From positions 1-6,894 of the forward strand of contig OMIS01000030.1 in assembly GCA_900299155.1 (NCBI GenBank): a stretch of DNA of 6,894 nucleotides, in the 5' to 3' direction. This document shows, piece after piece, positions 1 to 4,746 of the stretch. A program made the translations under genes and the position numbers. Source of the stretch: a bacterium (GTDB taxonomy: Bacteria; Patescibacteriota; Microgenomatia; UBA1400; PJMF01). Numbering within the stretch: the stretch's first letter is position 1; each line of letters opens with the position of its first letter. The notes beneath the pieces are model-generated. The model did no database searches, was not told the origin of the DNA, and saw only the letters and a program-made list of their open reading frames with translations.

Positions 1-25
1 GCGTTAACTTTGGTTTCTGTTTCAT
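1..25 (-). CDS. 5' end of an unidentified gene cut by the window edge
   Basis: An ATG at 25-23 opens a frame that reads MKQKPKLT before it leaves the window. It begins 21 bases after the stop codon of the leftward gene at 47-763 and is preceded by GAGAGGTG (36-29), whose AGAGG lies 5 bases before the ATG, a well-placed Shine-Dalgarno site. The close spacing and absence of a terminator suggest co-transcription with the upstream gene. The Lys-rich start would suit the n-region of a signal peptide or a membrane anchor, but eight residues cannot identify a family. The start is supported by the ribosome binding site alone. Confidence 0.5.
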
Positions 26-28
26 ATG

Positions 29-36
29 CACCTCTC
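29..36 (-). promoter_or_regulatory. Shine-Dalgarno site of the edge gene
   Basis: The leftward strand reads GAGAGGTG, with 5 bases between AGAGG and the ATG at 25. This is the clearest ribosome binding site in the window. It precedes a gene internal to a transcription unit, whereas the first genes of units here lack such a site and have a -10 box just before the start. Confidence 0.55.
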
Positions 37-46
37 AACCAGTATT

Positions 47-763
47 TTACCTGGTCAAGTGGTGCTTTTCGTTTGCGAACTCATGAGGACTTTCATTGAC
101 TAATTCAAATGTTTTACCATCTGGTAAAGTCACCTGGAACAGCACTTTTGTACGGTCTGCAGCATATATCGTTACGGTCTGAGCATCTGTAGAAATTTCT
201 GGAGCACTCATATGCCCATCTTGTTTAGCATCTGTACCTACAGTATCAGCATCCTGGTCATATTGGGCTGCACTCATGAGCTCAGCAGATTGCCATGCGC
301 TCACCTGCAAGAAAGTTCGCTTTTGTATTTCTTCAAGCAAGTCTATTCCAGCCTTAGCAAATGCATCTACTGTCTCTGAATAGACTACCGTATCCAACAA
401 TGTTTCTGTTGCTACTGTTTGCATAAATTCTGCAATATGATCCTGAGAAACTTCAGTAGCTGCAGATGAAACTTGGGTAGATTCTGGGGTTGGAGTCGTT
501 TTTACTGTTGGAGTAGGACTCGCCGTGGGAGTTCTTGATGGAGTCGGTGTTACAGATGGAGTTCGCTGAGCTGTAACAGAACTTAGATATTCATCTTGAT
601 CCAACGCAGCCACTGCCGTTGCGGGGTTTAAATCTATTTGATTTGCTATCTGAGCTGCTTGCGCTTCCGTGGCAGGTGTAAAGGTTAGTAACAGAATTAC
701 CATTGCAGCAAAAGGATGCTGTTCGTGTGGGTACTGACCAAGTTGTTCTTTAGGTATGTTCAT
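47..763 (-). CDS. Secreted Thr/Pro-rich protein of unknown function
   Basis: I do not recognise this family. The 238-residue product has an N-terminal hydrophobic stretch (about residues 18-28, FAAMVILLLTF) ending in AQA|A near residue 36, which resembles a signal peptidase I site. The n-region is unusually long and not very basic, so export is likely but not certain. Residues about 68-96 are a Thr/Pro/Ser linker (TPTPSRTPTASPTPT), typical of wall-spanning or extended surface segments. An acidic, mostly helical-looking region follows (about 100-185), then a short beta-rich C-terminus (about 195-225, including VTIYAADRTKVLFQVTLPDG). I chose the ATG at 763 over an in-frame GTG at 772 because the TATAAT box ends at 774; the GTG would lie upstream of the predicted transcription start. 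It is followed at 25 by a gene with its own Shine-Dalgarno site, so it probably heads a small operon. Confidence 0.75.
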   Translation of the reverse strand: MNIPKEQLGQYPHEQHPFAAMVILLLTFTPATEAQAAQIANQIDLNPATAVAALDQDEYLSSVTAQRTPSVTPTPSRTPTASPTPTVKTTPTPESTQVSSAATEVSQDHIAEFMQTVATETLLDTVVYSETVDAFAKAGIDLLEEIQKRTFLQVSAWQSAELMSAAQYDQDADTVGTDAKQDGHMSAPEISTDAQTVTIYAADRTKVLFQVTLPDGKTFELVNESPHEFANEKHHLTR

Positions 764-773
764 ATGCCGCACA

Positions 774-802
774 ATTATACCTTGAGATCAGGCACAGTAC
801 AA
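774..802 (-). promoter_or_regulatory. Promoter of the Thr/Pro-rich protein gene
   Basis: On the leftward strand TTGTAC (802-797) and TATAAT (779-774) are separated by exactly 17 bases, a sigma70-type layout with a perfect -10 and a weak -35. Ten bases separate the -10 from the ATG at 763, predicting a 5' leader of only a few bases. The -35 overlaps the T-rich tail of the rpsT terminator. Confidence 0.65.
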
Positions 803-827
803 AAGAAAAGTAGGACACGAAGTGCCC
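801..827 (-). terminator. Intrinsic terminator after rpsT
   Basis: Read leftward, GGGCAC-TTC-GTGTCC (827-813) forms a 6-bp stem with one G-T pair and a three-base loop, followed after TAC-type spacing by TTTTCTTTT (down to 801). It lies about 30 bases past the rpsT stop and separates rpsT from the next leftward unit. Confidence 0.7.
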
Positions 828-858
828 AACAAAAGTGCTCTAAAAAAATTGGAAGAAA

Positions 859-1095
859 TTAAGCAGCTTTTTTCTTGCCGACTTGAGATTTCAAGCGAGC
901 TGCAGCGTTTCTGTGGATAACACCAGACTTAACAGCGCGATCAATTTTGCTGTAAGCGGTAGAAATAGTTTCAGTTGAAGCTGATTTTTTTGCAGTATCA
1001 AGCGCAGTTTTAAGTTGTGATTTAACACGACTATTTACTTCGTTTTTTCGTTTACTACTGCGTAAGGCTTTTTTTGCGTTCTTTAATATTGGCAT
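859..1095 (-). CDS. rpsT: 30S ribosomal protein S20
   Basis: S20 is a primary binding protein of the small ribosomal subunit; it contacts 16S rRNA in the body near helix 44 and the 5' domain. The 78-residue product is highly basic and helical. It shows the family's N-terminal pattern (MPILKNAKKALRSSKRKNEVN, matching the NIKSAKKR...N region) and the C-terminal hallmark KSGVIHRNAAARLKSQV, equivalent to KGLIHKNKAARHKA in Escherichia coli. It is slightly shorter than the usual 85-90 residues, as is common in reduced genomes. The ATG at 1095 is the natural start. It has no Shine-Dalgarno site, but a TATAAT box lies 8 bases upstream. The gene is monocistronic, with a terminator after it and murJ divergent in front of it. 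Confidence 0.96.
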   Translation of the reverse strand: MPILKNAKKALRSSKRKNEVNSRVKSQLKTALDTAKKSASTETISTAYSKIDRAVKSGVIHRNAAARLKSQVGKKKAA

Positions 1096-1103
1096 GACTG
1101 GGA

Positions 1104-1132
1104 ATTATACCCTTAGTATGTCATATTTTCAA
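1104..1132 (-). promoter_or_regulatory. rpsT promoter, predicted nearly leaderless
   Basis: The leftward strand has TTGAAA (1132-1127), a 17-base spacer and TATAAT (1109-1104): a near-consensus sigma70 promoter, the best in the window, as suits a ribosomal protein gene. Only 8 bases separate the -10 box from the ATG, so the expected transcription start is about 2 bases before the start codon. Confidence 0.8.
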
Positions 1133-1156
1133 ATACTAGAATTGCGCTAGACCAGG

Positions 1157-1162
1157 TATAAT
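1157..1162 (+). promoter_or_regulatory. -10 box of murJ
   Basis: A perfect TATAAT lies 8 bases before the murJ ATG, in the context AGGTATAATAAATAGATATG. No convincing -35 is visible at 16-18 bases upstream (the 17-base position reads TACTAG). It is divergent from the rpsT promoter in a 75-base intergenic region and predicts a nearly leaderless murJ transcript. Confidence 0.6.
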
Positions 1163-1170
1163 AAATAGAT

Positions 1171-2865
1171 ATGCTACCCCGCTTTGGACTCCACTCCATC
1201 TTTTCAAGGAATCTAGCCTGGCTTGAACAAAAGCAGAGCAGTATTTTATCGGCTGCAGCCATTATTACTGCTGCCAATATAATTTCTTCTCTTTCAGGTT
1301 TAATCAGAGAGCGGATCATGCTCCAACAGTTTTTTGATACAGAAAGCTCGCGGCAAGCGTATGAAGCATTCAAAATTGCCTTCCAAGTTCCAGACATGCT
1401 TTTTCAGTTAATTGCGGTAGGCGCGCTTTCTGCAACCTTTATCCCACTCTTCTCCAGAATGCGCAAGGAAAATGAAGAAACTGCGTTTAAAATGAGTGCA
1501 GTCATTCTCAATTTATTAGTTGCGGCATTTTTTGTATTGGGTGCAGTCGTGTTTATTGCAGCTCCATATATTACAGAACACCGCACTGGAACTCGCTTTA
1601 CTCCAGAGCAGATCCAGATTGTTACCAACTTAACTCGGCTGATGCTGTTTGGACAGTTGTTTTTTGCTGTTTCAAGCATTTTTAGTTCGATGCTTCAGTC
1701 TTATCAGCGATTTATCATCCCAAGCTTAGCACCAATCATTTATAACTTTGGGATCCTAGCTGGCACCTATCTTTTTGCAGATAAATTTGGTATTTACGGT
1801 GCGGGAATTGGAGTGGTAATTGGCGCATTTTTGCACATGTTCATCCAACTTCCTTCCGCGCTGAGATTTGGCTTTAAGTACCATTTTTCATTTGATATCG
1901 ATATTCCTGGTGTAAAATCTTTACTGCGCCTTGCTCCACCACGTCTATTGACGATTGGTATTAACCAAATTCAGAACTTGAGTCTAGGATTTTTTGCAAC
2001 AAGTTTGGGCAACTTAAGTTTTGTCGTTATTAACCTTGCACTGACTTTGATGACGATTCCAATTCGTTTATTTGGCGTGCCCATTGGTCAAGCGTCGCTA
2101 CCATTTTTATCTGAAGAATCAAAACATTCTGATTTCCAGCATTTTAGAAAATTAGTCGTTCAATCACTGCACCAGATCGCGTTTTTAGCATTCCCGGCGT
2201 CGGTTCTTCTGTTGGTGCTTCGCTTACCAATTGTCCGTTTAACCTTTGGTACACCCAACTTCCCATGGGATAAAACCATAGAAACTGGTTGGGCAGTGGC
2301 AATAATCGCACTTTCTGTGGCTGCACAAGCCATGGTACAGCTTCTGATCCGTGCATTCTACGCCTTAAGAGACACCCGTACCCCGTTTTACATCACCTTG
2401 GTTACTGTCTTTATCTACTTAGCTGGGAGCGCGGTATTTGTCTTTTACACGCCCTGGCAAGTCTACGGCCTCGCCTTTATGACCACCTTAGCAGCCCTCA
2501 TTGAGCTCTTTATGTCCATCTATTTTCTACACCGCAGAGTGGGCGGTTTCAACACCAGTGAGTTTTGGTTACCTCAGATGAAGATGTTACTGGCCAGTTT
2601 CTTAATGGCAGTGTTCTTGTATTTACCATTTCGCATCTTTGACGAATTGATTTTTGATACACGCAAAAATATTGAACTAATTGGTTTAACGGTCACCACA
2701 GGCACTATTGGCCTGGTTGTGTATTTTTACTTTGCCACACTCTTTGAAATTAAGGAGTTAGAATTTTTCAAAAATATTGTTTTTTCCTTTAGTAGCTCAC
2801 GCAAAAACATGTCTCAATCTCCTGAGATGGTCGTCGAATCCTCAGGCGAAGGCACGCAAGTGTAG
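1171..2865 (+). CDS. murJ: MurJ/MviN-family lipid II flippase, divergent
   Basis: MurJ moves undecaprenyl-linked peptidoglycan precursor (lipid II) from the inner to the outer face of the cytoplasmic membrane; it belongs to the MOP exporter superfamily. The 564-residue polytopic product is a little longer than the usual 500-520, with a basic 25-residue N-terminal lead and a polar Ser-rich C-terminal tail (about 540-564). Recognisable family segments are SSLSGLIRERIM (39-50), FKIAFQVPDMLFQLIAVGAL (67-86) followed by SATFIPLF, and IPIRLFGVPIGQASLPFLS (296 onward). Against E. coli MurJ by eye, Arg24 is kept as Arg46, but Arg18, Arg52 and Arg270 fall on Ser40, Phe78 and Thr292, and Asp39 falls on Glu65. 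Such variation is plausible for Gram-positive or CPR-type homologues, so flippase function is likely but inferred. The start follows a TATAAT box at 8 bases. The stop is TAG. The pilus operon begins 60 bases downstream on the same strand. Confidence 0.9.
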   Translation: MLPRFGLHSIFSRNLAWLEQKQSSILSAAAIITAANIISSLSGLIRERIMLQQFFDTESSRQAYEAFKIAFQVPDMLFQLIAVGALSATFIPLFSRMRKENEETAFKMSAVILNLLVAAFFVLGAVVFIAAPYITEHRTGTRFTPEQIQIVTNLTRLMLFGQLFFAVSSIFSSMLQSYQRFIIPSLAPIIYNFGILAGTYLFADKFGIYGAGIGVVIGAFLHMFIQLPSALRFGFKYHFSFDIDIPGVKSLLRLAPPRLLTIGINQIQNLSLGFFATSLGNLSFVVINLALTLMTIPIRLFGVPIGQASLPFLSEESKHSDFQHFRKLVVQSLHQIAFLAFPASVLLLVLRLPIVRLTFGTPNFPWDKTIETGWAVAIIALSVAAQAMVQLLIRAFYALRDTRTPFYITLVTVFIYLAGSAVFVFYTPWQVYGLAFMTTLAALIELFMSIYFLHRRVGGFNTSEFWLPQMKMLLASFLMAVFLYLPFRIFDELIFDTRKNIELIGLTVTTGTIGLVVYFYFATLFEIKELEFFKNIVFSFSSSRKNMSQSPEMVVESSGEGTQV

Positions 2866-2893
2866 CACAAGTTTACGAGCTACCCTTTTCTTT
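2862..2893 (+). terminator. Weak possible terminator after murJ
   Basis: GTAGC (2862-2866, including the murJ stop codon) can pair with GCTAC (2879-2883) over a 12-base loop, followed by CCTTTTCTTT. The stem is only 5 bp and the T-rich tail is interrupted, so this would be a leaky terminator at best and murJ may read through into pilN. Confidence 0.3.
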
Positions 2894-2907
2894 CACTACC
2901 AAGACAG

Positions 2908-2915
2908 TGTAATAT
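2908..2915 (+). promoter_or_regulatory. Possible -10 element before pilN
   Basis: TGTAATAT contains two overlapping -10-like hexamers, TGTAAT (2908-2913) and TAATAT (2910-2915), 10-12 bases before the pilN ATG. The position matches the short-leader pattern of other genes here. No good -35 is visible and no Shine-Dalgarno site precedes the ATG, so the call is tentative. Confidence 0.35.
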
Positions 2916-2925
2916 TAGTGTGTAG

Positions 2926-3546
2926 ATGAGTAAGAAGCCTGCCGCTATCAACATTAACCTGGTCCCCAAAGACCCATTTTTTTCCTCAACCATAGGTCGT
3001 ATTTTGCAGTGGGCGCTTTCTGCGGGCAGATACATCGTGATTTTCACTGAGTTGGTAGTGATTGTGAGTTTTGCGGCACGGTTTACCTTAGATAGAGAAA
3101 TTACTGACTTAAACGAAAAAATTAATACTCAGGGCACCATCATAGGCAACTACGGTTCATTTGAACAAGAGTTTGTGTCTATACAGGATCGGCTGACTGA
3201 GTTGAAGAAAATTAACACTGAAGTGAACATTACCGATGTGTTTCAACATCTTTCAAAAGTTACTCCCCAAGATGTAAATCTGGAACAATTGGCTATTTCT
3301 CCTACCAAAGTCACAATTACTGGAAACACACTCTCTCAAAGTTCATTTAATTTATTGGTCAATAATTTGCAACTTTCAGGGGATTTCTTTAATATTAATA
3401 TTTCAAGAGTGGAGTCAGGCGACAATAACCAGCCTGGTATCTACTTCAACATTTCAGCAGATACAAAAGGTGTGAATAAAAAAGATACTGGCAAAACAAC
3501 AACCAAAGAAAAAGTTAACATCCTTGATCGTACTGGAGGGTTATAG
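2926..3546 (+). CDS. pilN: PilN-like type IV pilus inner-membrane assembly protein
   Basis: PilN-type proteins dimerise with PilO in the inner membrane and link the cytoplasmic PilM/ATPase side to the extracytoplasmic part of the pilus machine. The 206-residue product has the diagnostic N-terminal motif INLVPKDPF (10-18; the family usually shows INLLP), which in classical systems is the peptide that binds PilM. One membrane helix follows (about 36-53), then a coiled-coil segment (about 55-97). A PilN fold with alternating strands and helices covers about 100-182, including VTITGNTLSQSSFNLLVNNLQ. The last 25 residues are a Lys/Thr-rich tail. Glu42 sits inside the hydrophobic helix. No pilM precedes it; murJ does. 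pilO follows 14 bases after the stop, with GGAGGG near the end of this gene. The identification rests on motif, topology and the neighbouring pilO. Confidence 0.85.
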   Translation: MSKKPAAININLVPKDPFFSSTIGRILQWALSAGRYIVIFTELVVIVSFAARFTLDREITDLNEKINTQGTIIGNYGSFEQEFVSIQDRLTELKKINTEVNITDVFQHLSKVTPQDVNLEQLAISPTKVTITGNTLSQSSFNLLVNNLQLSGDFFNINISRVESGDNNQPGIYFNISADTKGVNKKDTGKTTTKEKVNILDRTGGL

Positions 3547-3560
3547 TCTATAAAGTGCTT

Positions 3561-4178
3561 ATGGCATCATTTAAACAAAAAGAGATTACAAGCGCACTGA
3601 CAAGTTTCTATCAGAAACCGGTAGCTATGGTTTCCATGGAGTTACTACTATCCTTGGGTCTGGTCATTTTTTTGGCCATTTTTGCTATTCAACCTACTCT
3701 TTTAACAATGTCTGATTTAATCCAAGAACGTAAAGAAAAAATTGATTTATTAGCTAAACTGGAAAGTAAAGTTTTAGCCCTTCGTGGAGCACAAGATCTC
3801 TATGCACAAGCACAAACAAAGCTCTCAGATCTCAATGAAGCAATTCCACCACAACCGCAACTGATCCGTTCATTGAAGATTATTGAAAAACTAGCAAGTG
3901 AGAATAATGTAATTATTAAAAGCCTTTCAGTATCAAAAATACCAGAGGAAAAAGCAATTACCGATACAACAGTTAAGCTGTCTAAAGTTGATCTTACTGC
4001 CAGTATGTCTATTAGTGGTGATTTTTTAAACATACGAGCGTTTGTACAAGCCTTACAAAATAGTAAACGTAGCTTCGTTGTAGAGAACGTTACCTTTAAC
4101 TTAGAAGAAAGTAGAGGTGAAAAGAAACTGAATGCCATGGTCACACTTTCACAACCATATATGGGAAAACCAGAATAA
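3561..4178 (+). CDS. pilO: PilO-like type IV pilus inner-membrane assembly protein
   Basis: PilO pairs with PilN through coiled coils and ferredoxin-like domains to form the inner-membrane alignment complex. The 205-residue product has a short cytoplasmic N-terminus, one membrane helix (about 27-46, LLLSLGLVIFLAIFAIQP), a long coiled coil (about 50-90, rich in Lys, Glu, Leu and Gln), the typical turn LNEAIPPQPQL (about 91-101), and a C-terminal alpha/beta domain with SISGDFLNIRAFVQALQ and a closing VTLSQPY strand. This order and length match PilO. I chose ATG 3561 over the in-frame GTG at 3555, which adds only two residues. GGAGGG at 3535-3540 is rather far (20 bases) for a ribosome binding site, so translation may depend on coupling to pilN. 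The stop TAA overlaps the next ATG (TAATG). Confidence 0.85.
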   Translation: MASFKQKEITSALTSFYQKPVAMVSMELLLSLGLVIFLAIFAIQPTLLTMSDLIQERKEKIDLLAKLESKVLALRGAQDLYAQAQTKLSDLNEAIPPQPQLIRSLKIIEKLASENNVIIKSLSVSKIPEEKAITDTTVKLSKVDLTASMSISGDFLNIRAFVQALQNSKRSFVVENVTFNLEESRGEKKLNAMVTLSQPYMGKPE

Positions 4179-4597
4179 TGATGGAAAATAAAATAATCAC
4201 CACACCAGCAAATGAAACACGCAAAGCAGTAAAAAAGCAGTTTGCGATCATGAAGCATAAGAAACAGCTGCTTACTATCTTGAGCTTGTTGTTTATCTGC
4301 GTTATTGGCTGGGCAGTGGTATCATTATTTGCCGCACAACAAAAAACAAAGATTGATAGCAAGTTTCTCAAATATGCCACACCACTTACAGCGAATTTAG
4401 ATCTTGAGACACTCAATGCATTGGAAAGTAAACGTTCATTTACTGAATCTGAGCTTACAAATTTTCCAATTTTTCGTGTCTATACCGATCCAAAAACGCG
4501 TGAAGAAAAAGTTATTAGCATTGATGCACCACTGCCCACCCCAACGCCCCGCGCTACACCAAGACCTACTACTGCACCAAACCCAGCAACTCCATAG
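4178..4597 (+). CDS. Small single-pass membrane protein in the PilP position
   Basis: I cannot assign a named family. The 139-residue product has a basic cytoplasmic N-terminus (residues 15-30 are rich in Lys and Arg), one membrane helix (about 31-53, LLTILSLLFICVIGWAVVSLF), and an outside segment with KFLKYATPLTANLDLETLNALESKRSF (61-87, the most conserved-looking part), FTESELTNFPIFRVY and a strand-forming TREEKVISIDA. It ends in a Thr/Pro tail (about 118-139, PTPTPRATPRP). It overlaps pilO at TAATG, which implies translational coupling; a second ATG follows directly at 4181. In classical operons the gene after pilO is pilP, a lipoprotein that contacts the outer-membrane secretin. This protein lacks a lipobox but occupies the same place, so it may be a membrane-anchored functional counterpart. 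That role is inferred from context only. Confidence 0.8.
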   Translation: MMENKIITTPANETRKAVKKQFAIMKHKKQLLTILSLLFICVIGWAVVSLFAAQQKTKIDSKFLKYATPLTANLDLETLNALESKRSFTESELTNFPIFRVYTDPKTREEKVISIDAPLPTPTPRATPRPTTAPNPATP

Positions 4598-4625
4598 GTC
4601 TTGAATGATATAGATTGACTAGCTT

Positions 4626-4685
4626 TTGATGCAATTTAACATATTTATTTCGTTTATTTTTCGCATTGCATCAACACTTTTTTTT
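4626..4685 (+). terminator. Intrinsic terminator closing the pilus operon
   Basis: TTGATGCAAT (4626-4635) and ATTGCATCAA (4665-4674) are a perfect 10-bp inverted repeat around a 29-base AT-rich loop, followed after CAC by eight consecutive T (4678-4685). It lies 28 bases after the stop of the last pilus-operon gene. The T tract is on the correct side for rightward transcription only. The long loop is unusual for an intrinsic terminator, so an operator or processing element is an alternative. Confidence 0.7.
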
Positions 4686-4733
4686 CTCTAAAGTAGAAGT
4701 AGACATTTCTCTGGAAGTGTTGTTCGTAGTGAA

Positions 4734-4739
4734 TAGAAG
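4734..4739 (+). promoter_or_regulatory. Tentative -10 box of the Fn3 surface protein gene
   Basis: TAGAAG lies 7 bases before the ATG at 4747, the spacing seen at other unit-leading genes in the window, but it matches only 4 of 6 consensus bases and the 17-base upstream position (CTGGAA) is a poor -35. A promoter is expected somewhere in 4686-4746 because a terminator precedes this stretch. Confidence 0.25.
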
Positions 4740-4746
4740 TTATTTC

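Noticed and set aside
764..772. GTG start three codons upstream of the ATG at 763
   Set aside because: It sits one base from the TATAAT box and so upstream of the predicted transcription start.
2821..2846. CCTGAG...CTCAGG hairpin near the end of murJ
   Set aside because: It lies within coding sequence, has a 14-base loop and no T tract follows.
3800..4416. Open frames on the leftward strand across pilO and the following gene
   Set aside because: They overlap well-supported rightward genes, have no recognisable motifs or initiation signals, and read as unstructured Cys/Phe/Ser-rich shadow translations.
4615..4642. TTGACT-16 bases-TAACAT as a promoter for the surface protein gene
   Set aside because: The -35 fits, but the -10 matches only 4 of 6 bases and lies inside the terminator loop; it would leave a leader of about 100 bases, unlike other genes here. 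Not excluded, but weaker than the terminator reading.
4666..4746. In-frame TTG start adding 27 residues to the surface protein
   Set aside because: The TTG lies in the right arm of the terminator stem and the T8 tract would be coding. The added residues (FFF...) do not resemble a natural N-terminus, and the ATG at 4747 gives a normal basic end before the membrane helix.
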